Of a stretch of 64,000 bases of DNA, positions 46,563 to 56,860 are shown piece after piece. The notes under the pieces were generated by a model that worked only from the letters and a program-made list of their open reading frames with translations, searched no databases and was not told where the DNA came from. Origin of the DNA: Cryphonectria parasitica EP155 (lineage: Eukaryota; Ascomycota; Sordariomycetes; Diaporthales; Cryphonectriaceae); NCBI RefSeq assembly GCF_011745365.1, contig NW_024468911.1, positions 4,210,759-4,274,758 on the forward strand. The letters run 5' to 3'. A program made the translations under genes and the position numbers. Within the stretch, counting starts at the first letter, position 1. Every line of letters begins with the position of its first letter.

Positions 46563-47117
46563 TGCCAGAAATGCCTGATTCGATGATGACTAGTTACCCA
46601 CTTTCTGTGTCTCTTGGGTAGGTAACTCGCCACTGAGGCCTTCACGATGTTCGGAAAACGGGTTTCTGCTTGACCTTGATGTAGGAAGATGAAGTTGAGA
46701 GTTGTTGTACAAAGGAAGACTTCTAAGATGGACTTTGGACTTCTAGAACGAGAGATAGGTAGTGCGCCACAGTGACCCAAGGCCTAGAACGGTAGTGGCG
46801 TCACACTGGCTCGGCAGCAGCCGGTGTCGCGTCAGGGGAGGGGCCAGTCCCCTGACAAGGGCCCTGCCTGCCTAATGAACCCACTGACGCAAGCCCTTGT
46901 AGGTACGTGCATACAGAAGCTTGTCTTTTTTTCCCGTCTACAACACAGCAGGCCAACGCAGCAGCCCCTTTCCTTTCTTTTCCCTCGACATCAACAACAC
47001 CTCAACCTCAATCTCTTTACGTCCTCGCCATTGCCGCATCACCTACCTCTCCCACGACATGCTGCCATAAAGTAGCCTCCATACCCCGCTCCCCACAAGC
47101 GAACTAGCTCCATCACA
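46563..47117. other. Divergent promoter region
   Basis: Between the G-patch gene and the Env9-like gene. Pyrimidine-rich leader at about 46930-47050. Confidence 0.55.
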
Positions 47118-48425
47118 ATGCCGATTCCATTCCTCATCAACGTCTTCTACCAGGGCTGGCCCGAACATTTCCCTAGTCCCTTGAAGGTCCTGGCTACGAC
47201 GTCCGCGGTCGGCAGCCTGGCCTTGCTCAAGCGCTACTGCAATGGCGCCTTGAACTCCGCCGACCGCAACATGCACGGGCGCGTCGTGCTCATGACAGGC
47301 GGGACCTCAGGCATCGGCGCCGAGGTCGCCAGGGAACTCGCGGGCCGCGGCGCCCAGCTCGTCCTGCTCACACGTCTGCCGGCCTCGGACCCTTTCCTTG
47401 TTGAGTACATCGACGACCTGCGCGCCCGCACGGGGAACCAGATGATCTACACGGAACAGGTCGACCTGACGGACCTGCTGAGCGTGCGGCAGTTCGCGAC
47501 GAAGTGGATCGACAACGCCCCGCCGCGGCGGCTGGACATGATTATACTGTGCGCGGCGACGCTGACACCGCCCGGCAAGAGCAGGATAGTGACCAAGGAC
47601 GGGGTCGAGGAGACGTGGATGGTCAATTACCTGGCCAACTTCCACCTGCTAGGCATCCTGAGCCCAGCCATCAAAGCACAGCCGTTCGACCGGGACGTGC
47701 GTATCATCTTCTCCACGTGCTCGAGCTACATCCGGTCGCCGCTGCTGGAGGACGCCAAGGTTCACGCGACCAATAAGAAGGAGTGGGCGCCAGGACGTGC
47801 CTATGCCAGCAGCAAGCTGGCCCTCATGACGTTCGCGCAGGCCTTCCAAAAACACCTGGACTCGTACAAGCGGCCCGACGAGCTGCCCATGAACGCCAAG
47901 GTGATCATGGTGGACCCGGGCTTCTCGAAGACGCCTGGGATGAGGAGATGGCTGACGCGGGGCTCTCTGTGGGGGCTGTTGGTCTACCTGCTGTCCTACG
48001 CCCTCATGTGGATGTTCTTGAAGCCGCCACTGATGGCGGCCCAGTCGATCCTCTTTGCGGCCTTCGACGGCAGCATCATACGGGACCCTGGCGGCAAGCT
48101 GATCAAGGAGTGCATCGAGGTCGACCTGGCGAGGAAGGACGTCAAGGACGAGGAGGCTGCCAAGAAGCTGTGGCTATCGAGCGACAAGCTCATTGAAACC
48201 ACAGAGAAGCAAGCGGCATTGCGGAAGGCTGAGGAGAAGAAGAGGCGGGAGGAGGCAGAGAACCAAGAAAAGACGGAACAAGAAAAGAAACAGAGGGCAG
48301 AGGAGATTGAAGCACTAGTCAACACGATCAAGAAGGGTAAGGCGAAGGAGAAGGAGGAGGCTGCCAAGAAGAAGAAAGGGAAGGACAAGAAGACTGGCCA
48401 GTCTGGGAAGAAGGCTGCCTCATAG
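47118..48425 (+). CDS. SDR oxidoreductase, Env9/retinol dehydrogenase-like
   Basis: 435 residues, no intron, from ATG 47118 (MPIPFLINVFYQGWPEHFPS). The N-terminus is hydrophobic, then the SDR core: VVLMTGGTSGIGAEVAREL (cofactor loop), VDLTD, MIILCAAT, RIIFSTCSSY with the catalytic Ser, and YASSKLALM with the YxxxK pair. A hydrophobic WGLLVYLLSYALMWMF segment follows. Yeast Env9, the likely relative, sits on lipid droplets and acts in vacuolar morphology. The last 80 or so residues are an unusual Lys/Glu coiled-coil tail ending KKKGKDKKTGQSGKKAAS. Confidence 0.87.
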   Translation: MPIPFLINVFYQGWPEHFPSPLKVLATTSAVGSLALLKRYCNGALNSADRNMHGRVVLMTGGTSGIGAEVARELAGRGAQLVLLTRLPASDPFLVEYIDDLRARTGNQMIYTEQVDLTDLLSVRQFATKWIDNAPPRRLDMIILCAATLTPPGKSRIVTKDGVEETWMVNYLANFHLLGILSPAIKAQPFDRDVRIIFSTCSSYIRSPLLEDAKVHATNKKEWAPGRAYASSKLALMTFAQAFQKHLDSYKRPDELPMNAKVIMVDPGFSKTPGMRRWLTRGSLWGLLVYLLSYALMWMFLKPPLMAAQSILFAAFDGSIIRDPGGKLIKECIEVDLARKDVKDEEAAKKLWLSSDKLIETTEKQAALRKAEEKKRREEAENQEKTEQEKKQRAEEIEALVNTIKKGKAKEKEEAAKKKKGKDKKTGQSGKKAAS

Positions 48426-49042
48426 CACTTGTACGATGTTGTCAGTTTTAGAAAATTATCAGCCTGGATACAACAATTGCGCTGGAGGATTCATTTCCCC
48501 CAAGATCCCCCCTCCCCCTTCGCTTATTTGTGATGAACTGCTGGAAAAACATTCTGGACTGTAGTTGGGAGGAATGCCGTTGAAGAAAGAAAGAAAGAAA
48601 AGAAAGAAAGAAAAAGTGAGAGAGTGAAAAATAAGTCAAGGCAATCAATTACTGGCACATCAGTCAAGGAAAAGAATTTGGTAGATTTCTAGGGCCCTAA
48701 ATATGCCAAAGTCTAGGTTGCACCTCGGCCTAGACATGGACAACTGCGGGGCTACTCAATGAACTACTCCAGTGCTTGACGACCAATGCCTACTTTAAGT
48801 AACCTGGACGACCCAATGATCAATGTATACCCTACTTAAGGAATGAACCAAAGACGATGAGTTTTGCTGGTCATTCCCATTCCTCACCAAACCCACTAGA
48901 GTGAGAGAAAGAGTGAAGAAGAATAAGAGAAACGCCTCTCATCTCAGTGCTCAACCATCCATCCTTCTTTCGACACAGCAAACAAGCCACTGACGCAACA
49001 ACTCTTCTTCTACACCCCTCTTCTCTTCTCTTCTCCTCCTCA
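48426..49042. other. Intergenic region with GAAA repeat
   Basis: 3' flank of the Env9-like gene. Contains (GAAA)n at about 48582-48615. No gene supported. Confidence 0.55.
48582..48615. repeat. GAAA tetranucleotide repeat
   Basis: Interrupted (GAAA)n in noncoding DNA. Confidence 0.85.
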
Positions 49043-49345
49043 ATGTCCCGTCCACCACAGCAGGTCCCCATACCAAACCAGCTCCTCGGCCCCTTCCAAG
49101 CCGCATGGGAGAGGCACGTCCAACCCCCGCCACCACCACTACAATTCGATGCCTCTGTCTGCCACCCAGTCTTCTTCACACCGCGGCTGATGCGACCTCC
49201 CCTGCCACAACAACAGCAGCAGGCGGGTATACAGCCGTCAATGAATCACTTAGGCATGATTAGTCCTGTGGCGCATGGATATGTGTATCAGAATGGACAG
49301 CAGCAGCAGCAGCAGAAGGGGACGGTGGGCATGCCTAGGTTATGA
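49043..49345 (+). CDS. Possible small Pro/Gln-rich protein, doubtful
   Basis: A 100-codon frame from ATG 49043 (MSRPPQQVPIPNQLLGPFQA) after a CT-rich leader. It is Pro-rich with two short Gln runs encoded by CAG/CAA repeats. The FQAAWERHVQ and HPVFFTPRLM segments are less repetitive. No family recognised. It may be a lineage-specific gene or a frame supported only by CAG repeats. Confidence 0.35.
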   Translation: MSRPPQQVPIPNQLLGPFQAAWERHVQPPPPPLQFDASVCHPVFFTPRLMRPPLPQQQQQAGIQPSMNHLGMISPVAHGYVYQNGQQQQQQKGTVGMPRL

Positions 49346-49948
49346 TGGTGGTGATGGACGATTCGGGAAATATCTGGCTTGACATGGGCCCGTTGGATGG
49401 ACTGCGTATAGGTGGATTGGGCTATTCCTCTTTCTCTCCTTCCGGTTCGAAATGATTGATTTGGTTCTTGTAATAACGTTTTGGCACTGTGTGCCGGATT
49501 GTGTTGTCGGTCGGCGCGGTGGGACGGACGGTGGTGGTCATGCAAGCAGTACAATCTGTCTCTCAAGAGACACCAACATATTGATCGTATCTCAAAAGAA
49601 GAGAGCAGCGTCGTCAATTTCCAATTTCACAGTGTAAAAAAAGCAGGCAAGCAAGCCGCGAGGCCCAAGGTATCGATACAACAAGACAGCATTTTCCACC
49701 CAGTCTTCACCCTCTCTCTCCCCCCCTCTTAGCTGATCAGTCTCTGCCATTAAAACCACCCGCACCGAACAAGACAAGGATTTCAAATAAAAGCTTGCTG
49801 TTGATAATCCTCCACTTCCCAATCCTAAACGCCCAAGGAGAGGACAAAATAGCAGACAGAATCACGCTTCGCCAATGTAGACAGCCAAGCCCCTCTCCTC
49901 CTCCCCTCTCCCTCCCTCTCTCCCCCTCCCCCCCCCTCTCTCTCGCTC
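49346..49948. other. Convergent intergenic region, CT/C-rich end
   Basis: Ends in a dense C/T tract (about 49895-49950) just past the SNARE gene. No gene seen. Confidence 0.5.
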
Positions 49949-50038
49949 TCATTCCACAATGAGGACCGCAAGCACCGCCGCAAGGGCGACGAGCCCAAAG
50001 ACCAGAATCATCAGGCCCACCAGCTCACCACCAGACTT
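49949..50038 (-). other. In-frame 29-codon tail encoding a second membrane segment after the SNARE TAG
   Basis: On the minus strand, immediately after TAG (50039-50041), the frame runs 29 codons to TGA (49949-49951). It starts KSGGELVGLMILVFGLVALA and continues as Ala/Val/Leu/Ile up to a final Glu. That is one clean 22-residue hydrophobic helix with GC-rich third positions, bounded by a polar start and a stop. It is the size and character of a tail anchor. See the finding for the readthrough and alternative-splice options. Confidence 0.5.
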
Positions 50039-50837
50039 CTAGCCGGTCTTGACGGCGATGACGATCGCGAGCACAATCAGGATGACGACCAGTGCCAGCA
50101 GGCCCATCAGCTTGACGTTCTTCCACCACATCTGCCTCTTAAGCCCCCTGCTCCGCACGCGGAACTCCCTGGCCGACCCGCCCAGCCGGTCCGTCTTGTC
50201 CACCAGCAGGTCGATCCGCTCACCGCGCTCTAGCAGACCCTCGATGTTGCGCGTCATGATGCCCCGCACGTCGTCAATTTCCCTCTGCGCGTTCGTGATC
50301 GCGTCGTCCCGCCCGCCGCTCGTCGTGCCGTAGTTCACCATCAGACCTTTCAGCTCGGCGTTAAAGGATCCAGCCCCGTAGTTGGGCATGTCGCCAAAGT
50401 CGGACGAGGCGGCTGGAAACTGCTCAAAGAAGCGCTTGCGGATCTCGAAGAGGAAGCCGAATGGCACGCGGCGGCCCAGGGAGGACTCGGCGATCACGAG
50501 GAACGTCAGTCCGCCCGCTGAGGAGTCGTCTCCATGCTCGGAGGGGGACTCGGAGATATAGTGGATGTGGTGATTGCCGTGAGTGTAGGTGAGCTTCTGC
50601 GGCGAGTCGTGCTTGATCTTGGGCAGGATGAGAGAGGCGAGGGAAGAGGTCTGAGAGGAGGCGGACGTGGTGCACTCGGAGAGGATAGTGCTATTGTGGG
50701 CTATGCAAGAGCTGGAAGATGAGAAAGTTCGTCTTGTAAGCATGACTGTCTTGCATTAAATAAGAAAAGTATTATTCGCAGAGATGATGCTGGGCTTACT
50801 AGAGCAACGGCGTTGCAGGCGTCGATGAGGAAGCCAT
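50039..50837 (-). CDS. Longin R-SNARE, Nyv1/VAMP7-like
   Basis: Vesicle/vacuole membrane-fusion protein. Exons 50800-50837 and 50039-50711 (intron 88 nt, GTAAGC...TTCCAG) give 236 residues. The join makes MASSSTPATPLLY|SCIAHNSTILSEC, the normal longin start. Then comes the longin core (THGNHHIHYISES, FLVIAESSLGRRVPFGFLFE). The SNARE helix covers ITNAQREIDDVRGIMTRNIE and GLLERGERIDLLVDKTDRLG, with Arg in the zero layer. MWWKN leads into a hydrophobic tail anchor VKLMGLLALVVILIVLAIVI and ends AVKTG. Domain order fits VAMP7/Nyv1; Ykt6 is separate at 37091. The frame continues after the TAG into another hydrophobic helix (entry 49949-50038). Confidence 0.9.
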
Positions 50838-51367
50838 TGTTGTGATCGAATGCCACAGGCTGTGGCAGTTGATATATCTGACGTTTAATTTAGATAGTCA
50901 ATCAGGATCTCGATAGAAGAGGCGGCTGCGATGGCAAGAGGTCAAGATGCCCAATTTGTTTTGGGTGGGTGAGGATGGTGACGGTGTTGTGCCGAGATGC
51001 TCAGCTCTGTGTATGGAAAGTCGGAGTTTCCTGGCACAGTCCCGCCATCACTCCAGGTGCCACCTGCAGGGATGTTGAGTGCTTTGATGACGATTGCTGA
51101 CAGCGCATGCGTATCCCTGCAGGGTAGGCGAGACCACTGCAGCGGCAGGCAAATTGCAGTGTACATAGTAGTACCATTACATACTGCAAAGCGGCAGAGC
51201 GAAACCAAAAAAAAAAAAGTTCTTGGGCGTGCAAGTGCGAAAAGTCGCGGTCGACAAGACGTATATCGAGCTGATACACGTGTTGACGCCAGCGCTCTCC
51301 ACGCTCACCCTTTTTTTCTTTCTCTTTCTAATCACTATGTTCTCAGTGGCTCTGCTACATTGCGGCC
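50838..51367. other. Divergent promoter region, SNARE / suv3
   Basis: 530 bp, no gene seen. An A12 run lies at about 51207-51218. Confidence 0.5.
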
Positions 51368-53881
51368 ATGAAGTCTATATGGAAAACTGCCTGGGCACTT
51401 GAACGACGATCTCCTGCCCTGCTTCCGACCATCTCTACTGCTGGTATTCCTGGGTCAAGAAGACATCGATCACCCCCCCGCAAAGACCCAGGTAGAAGTG
51501 GCGGATCGTCTTACGATGTGAGCGCCCCTTCTTTAAAATCCTAGTGCCGGTGAAAATTATTATGAGGCCAGCATGCTGATAGTCCGCAGACCCCATATCC
51601 CTCTTACCATTCTCATGTAGCCATCCGAAACCTCAAAGAAAGCCTCGAGTCGCAAGCACAAAATGATGCAACCCCCCAGTGGACATCGAAAACCCATTCG
51701 CGTCGCCCAGGTGTAGAGGGCGAGAAGCGATATGGATTGTTCAAGCGGCTGGTGCGGTCTCGTTTTGACTTCCTGATGCGGAGTGGCGACTTCAGAGACC
51801 TGCGGCCCTTAGGCATACGATCCAAAGCGGACCTGTACAAAGAGGCCGCTTTGTTCCGGACCATTATCGACAAGGCCTTCGAACTGGCGCATCACCATGG
51901 GCAAACAAGGAGGCAGCAGAACCCATACTTCTGGAGCTGGCGCAACGCGTTCGTCACCGGCGATACCTCGGCCCTGCATACGGAACTCAAGTACTCGTTT
52001 ACCAGCTTTATAGTCAGGCAGCACCTTTCCAAGGATGCTATTGCCTGCCACGAGAAGCTCGCCGACTTTCGCTTCCCTCATGAATGGTTCCCGGCCACGA
52101 GGACCATGCAGAGGAAGATCCACCTGCACGTTGGGCCGACGAATTCTGGCAAGACATACAATGCCCTCAAGGCTCTGGAGGAGTCCAAAACAGGAATATA
52201 TGCCGGGCCACTGCGGTTGCTAGCCCATGAGACCTACATGCGCTTCATGGCCAAGGGAAAGCGCTGTGCCCTGGTGACCGGAGAGGAACTAAGAATTCCT
52301 GAGGGCGATGGCAGCTATTTTGCAAGCTGCACGGTCGAGATGACGCCTCTCAACCGGCGAGTTGACGTCGCTGTCATCGACGAGATCCAGATGATTGGCG
52401 ACGAGCAGCGAGGATGGGCCTGGACCCAGGCCCTGCTCGGTGTTCAGGCGAAGGAGGTCCATCTGTGCGGCGAAGAACGGGTGGTCCCCCTCATAGAGGC
52501 CATCTGTGCCAAGATGGGTGATGAAGTTGTCGTGCACCGCTATCAGCGCCTTAATCCTCTGCAGCCCATGCAAGAAGGCCTCGGAGGCAAATTCGAAAAT
52601 CTCAGAAAGGGCGATGCTGTTGTCTCATTTTCGAGGGTGAATCTTCACACCTTAAAGGCTGGTATCGAGGAGGCCACAGGAAAGAAATGCGCTATCGTCT
52701 ACGGTGCATTGCCGCCCGAGAGCAGAGCTCAGCAAGCAGCTCTCTTCAACGACCCGGACAATGACTACGACTTTCTTGCCGCAAGCGATGCTATCGGCAT
52801 GGGTCTGAACCTGGAGATCAGGCGCGTCGTCTTCGAGGCCGTGACAAAGCATGACGGGATCAAGATTCGAGGCTTGACCTTACCAGAACTCAAGCAGATC
52901 GGTGGTCGCGCGGGACGATTTAGAACTGCCGCACAGGGCGCACTGGATGCAGTTGCTGCGTCAGCTGCAGGAACCTCGGATGCTGCTGGTCTAGTGGTGC
53001 TGCCAACGAAAGCAAGCCCGGGCGCGAGCCCAGACTCAAGGAGGCCACAGCCTGGGTTTGTCACCACCCTGGAGAACGAAGATCTGGACGTCGTCCATGA
53101 ATCTTTCGACCAAGAAGCCGAACCGCTAGAAACGGCGGGCCTATTCCCGCCATCCTTTGTCATCGAGAAATTCGCGTCCTACTTCCCAGCAGGAACGCCC
53201 TTCTCTTTCATCCTCCTCCGACTGCGGGATATCGCACGGCTCCCAAGTCTCTTTCAAATGTGTACCTTCAAGGACAACATACAGATCGCCACACTGATTC
53301 AACCGTTTAACCTAACCGTTCACGACCGGTGCATCTTCCTCACTGCGCCCGTCTCCCTGAAGGATGTCGGCATGCCTGAAATCGTCCGAGCACTGGCGAA
53401 GCGCGTAATGGACAACGAGAGCGGCCACCTGCTCGATATCGACGAGATCAAACTCGAGATCCTCGACCATACAAAGGATACTTATCCGACCGGACCTGTC
53501 GAATTCCTCAAGCATCTCGAGTCCCTACACAAAAGCCTGACGCTGTACCTGTGGCTGAGCTACCGATACGCGGGCATCTTCCAGAGCCAGGCCCTTGCCT
53601 TCCACGTGAAAGGGCTGGTGGAGGAAAGGATTAATAAGTACCTTGATACTCTCGACTACTCCCCCCAGGCCAGAAAGCAGCGTATTGCCGAGCAGCGTAG
53701 GGCTGTGTCCAGGCGGCGCGTCAAGGAGAAGCAGGTGTTTGGAGATACGGTAGACGAGGTGGAGAGTAAGCCTGTGGGCGGGGACTTGAACGTTTGGAAC
53801 GAGGGAAGCCAGGACGAAACACTATTTTCCGGTCTCGATAATCCAGAAGATACGCCACCGGTGCCGAATGCCAGCCGTTGA
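51368..53881 (+). CDS. suv3: Mitochondrial RNA helicase Suv3
   Basis: ATP-dependent helicase of the mitochondrial RNA degradosome, working with the Dss1 exoribonuclease. Exons 51368-51517 and 51590-53881 (intron 72 nt) give 813 residues. The N-terminus (MKSIWKTAWALERRSPALLP) is basic and Ser-rich, a likely presequence. Motif I GPTNSGKT is at 232-239; motif II DEIQ at 314-317, the form specific to the Suv3 family; then SDAIGMGLNLEIRRVVFE and QIGGRAGRF (motif VI). The C-terminal SUV3 domain (LYLWLSYRYAGIF) is present. Identity is firm. Confidence 0.95.
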
Positions 53882-54690
53882 TAAGACGGGGAGAGACGGC
53901 TGCAGGGCACGACCTGGCGGGATTGTACATGCAGGTGTCCTGATGGGTGGTGGCAGTATTGTGCACTCGCCTCTTTGAGGCTCTTCGCACAAAAGGCGTT
54001 GTGGGAATCAACACAAAACGGACTGATCTAACCCAATTGTTTTCACCCGCCCCATGAAGCGAGCGGGTTACATTTGAGACCCGGATGGTCATACAATCGG
54101 AAGACTATTGGACTACGTCATAACTATGTATAAAAGAGAATGACCAACCCCCCCCCCCCCCCCCCAATACTTCAATAGACATGTTGAAGAGAGCATATTG
54201 CATGTTCTGAACAAAGTCTGGTTCGATTCCGTTCATTACTATGAAGAGGACAATTAACAGACAAAAACAGTTCAGCCAGCAGTAGCCTACGTCCCTTGCG
54301 TTAATAATTGCGCTGAATCTAATTCATATGGTCAAGTTTGTAATCGGGGGTGACAGGTGTGAAGAGGTGTGGTGGATGTAACAGCTCCTTAGCCAGCACC
54401 TGGAGAGAATCTACCATACGTACTGAAAGCGCAGGCCTGCCGACGCGTATGCGACGCGCCTGCCTAACTTTATAGTGGGGTAATTTTCAAGTGTAAGTAC
54501 TTATGAGATCATTGGGAAACCCCACCATGAGTTCCTACCCACTAGGACATTCTGCAATATACGGTACAGTCCATCCACAGCAAAGGCTGCGGACTGCCAC
54601 CACTTTCGTAGGATCTCGCATCCTCGCTTCTCAGCGGAAAAAAATAAAAAAAAATAAACAATAAACAAATCAACATCACAAGTTGCAGCC
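53882..54690. other. Intergenic region with C18 tract
   Basis: Contains C18 (54148-54165) and the palindrome TAAGTACTTA (54494-54503). No gene or tRNA supported. Confidence 0.6.
54148..54165. repeat. C18 homopolymer
   Basis: Longest C run in the window, in the suv3 3' flank. Confidence 0.9.
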
Positions 54691-55523
54691 ATGGCGGAAG
54701 TCGCCTCCGACACGGGCAAGATCGCCTTTATCCCCCTCGAGGCCAACCCGGAGCTGATGACCAACCTACTCCACACGCTCGGCCTCAGCCCGGAACTGGC
54801 AATGCACGACGTCTACAGCCTCACGGACCGCGACCTGCTCAGCTTCATTCCAGGCCCCGCACACGCCCTGCTGCTCGTGTTCCCCGTCAACGCGGCCTAC
54901 ACCAGCCACCGCCTCGCGGAGGACGCCACGCTGCCCGAGTACCACGGCAAGGGCGAGAACGAGCCTGTTGTGTGGTTCAGGCAGACGATCCGCAATGCGT
55001 GTGGCCTGATGGGGCTGCTGCATGCTACGGCGAACGGGAGCGCGCGGGCCAAAGTCGGTGAGTTTGTCCGTGGGTATTGTCGTGCTATGGCCACTTACAT
55101 ACACCCATTTTTCCTAATGTCTCCCCCTACTGAATGTATCTGTGTGCTGCAGAACCTGGCTCGGACTTGGACAAGCTCCTGAAAGAGGCCGTCTCCCTCG
55201 ACCCCATAGAACGGACCAAGCTCCTAGAGACATCCCAGTCTCTGGCGCGTGCTCATTACTCCGCGGCCAGCCAGGGAGACACGGCAGCCCCCCAAGCCAC
55301 AGATGATGTGGACCTGCACTACGTTTGTTTTGTCAAGACGGACGACGGAACGCTGTGGGAGCTCGATGGGAACCGCAAGGGCCCTCTGGACCGCGGCAAG
55401 CTCGAGTCCGATGAGGACGTGCTCAGCGAGAAGGCACTGACCCTCGGCCCGCGGCGGTTCTTTGAATGGGGTGGGGAGGATATTCGATTCAACGCTGTTG
55501 CACTGGCCAAGAATCTGGACTAG
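54691..55523 (+). CDS. Ubiquitin C-terminal hydrolase (UCH, Yuh1/UCHL3 type)
   Basis: Cysteine protease that trims small adducts from the C-terminus of ubiquitin or Nedd8. Exons 54691-55057 and 55153-55523 (intron 95 nt) give 245 residues, the family length. Catalytic residues are all visible: Gln98 and Cys104 in QTIRNACGLMGLLHA, His178 in DLHYVCFVK, Asp194 in LWELDGNRKGP. The start MAEVASDTGKIAFIPLEANP matches the UCH fold start. The end is DIRFNAVALAKNLD. Identity is firm at the UCH family level. Confidence 0.94.
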
Positions 55524-55889
55524 CAAAGAATTGGCCGTCAGGATCATTTATGACCTGTGAGGTTCTCACACGTTGCCGAGTCCCCCCCCCCCCCCCCAAA
55601 CCCCCTTGGGCTGGAAATGCACAATGTTGTTGCTGCTACAGAACGGAGCGAAACATCTCATGAGACGGTTAGTTCCACGCAAGCTAGGTAAATCCGAGGG
55701 TGGTAGATGCCAGTCGGCAATGCTTCTTATACCTTGTGCGAGTACAACCTTGTTTCACTAAGCACGTAAGCACCATATTCAACGTGACAACCAAATAGTA
55801 AGAAATCCGAATGCTCAAAGTAACATATAAACTTGCAAATCAATTCTATCCAGCTCTATATTGTTGGCCCACAACCTATCTTTCCCCCT
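55524..55889. other. Convergent 3' region with C16 tract
   Basis: C16 at 55582-55597, about 60 bases after the UCH stop. Nothing else recognised. Confidence 0.6.
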
Positions 55890-56484
55890 TTACGGGCTCA
55901 ACCTCTCCAAGGTCCAGGTATCACTTCCCTCCACGCGGTCGTAAACGAACCGGTCGTGTAGTCTGTTCTCCCTCCCTTGCCAGAACTCGACCCTCTCAGG
56001 GATGATGCGCAGGCCACCCCAGAACTCGGGCACGGGGATCTCCTCTGTCCCCTCAAACTTCTTCTCCGCCTCCCTAACCCAGTCGTGAAGCATCTCCCGC
56101 CCATCATCATCATCGCTGCCATGCTCCTTCCCCTGTCCCTCCCGCGGCCGCAACACCGCGCTCTGCCGGCTCGCCCAAGCCCCGACCCGACTTCCCCTGA
56201 CCCTCGTATCGAAATACTTTTGGCTCTCTGCCCGCTCCAGCCGCTCCGCCCGCCCTTCGACCCGGACCTGCCGCTCCTGCGCCTCCCACCAGAACGTCAG
56301 TGCCGCCCAGGGGTTCCCAGAGGCCAGGTCGCGCGCCTTGCCGCTCGTGCCGAAGTTGGAGTAGATGACGAAGCCGCGGGGGTCGAGTTCCTTCATGTAG
56401 ACTATGCGGGCGCTCACGCGGCCCGAGGGGAGTTGGGCTGTGGACAGGGTGCAGGTTTCAGGGTGGGGGATAGCGGGGGTGGTC

Positions 56485-56518
<34 letters not shown>

Positions 56519-56860
56519 GGGAAGTGCTGGACTGGGCGGCGGCGAACCAGGCGTGGAACTGGGTGATGGGGCTGTGGGGGTCCAGGTCGCGGCGGTGGAG
56601 GCCGCCTGTGCCTTCATGTTGGGTGAACTGGTCGGCGCGGGTGTTTTGCGCGGAGCCGGCAGGTGCGACTGGAGGATGTCAGTGAGAGGACAGGACGAGT
56701 GCAGAAGGGGGAAAGGTAGGTCTAGTGCTGTCCTTCCCTCATGAATACACAAGATAAAGTGACCATGACGATGACACACGGCAACTGAGAATCAAGGTCT
56801 CAAAACCAGACACGCAGACTTACAGATAAGTTTCTCCGACTTGGCCTGATGAAGAGCCAT
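55890..56860 (-). CDS. pdx3: Pyridoxamine 5'-phosphate oxidase (Pdx3)
   Basis: FMN enzyme that makes pyridoxal 5'-phosphate. Exon 1 (56824-56860) reads MALHQAKSEKLI; intron 56669-56823 has CTGAC and CCTCCAG; exon 2 is 55890-56668; 271 residues. The join gives FAPAGSAQNTRADQF, then GGLHRRDLDPHSPITQFHAW, the normal PNPOx start. SARIVYMKELDPRGFVIYSN, SGKARDL, WWEAQERQVRVEG, RVGAWASRQSAVL and FWGGLRIIPERVEFWQGREN, ending WTLERLSP, cover the FMN and substrate sites. Between the N-terminal helix and the core lies a run of ten Ser encoded by a (GAT)10 repeat, read as TCA on the gene strand. A second acidic insertion, GSDDDDGRE, lies near the middle. Both insertions are probably surface loops. Confidence 0.93.
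56488..56517. repeat. (GAT)10 microsatellite inside the pdx3 coding region
   Basis: Ten perfect GAT units, read as Ser codons on the gene strand. Length changes would alter protein length but not frame. Confidence 0.9.

Noticed and set aside
54216..54230. GGTTCGATTCC, a perfect tRNA B-box
   Set aside because: The T-stem does not pair beyond three bases and there is no A-box or acceptor stem at the right distance.
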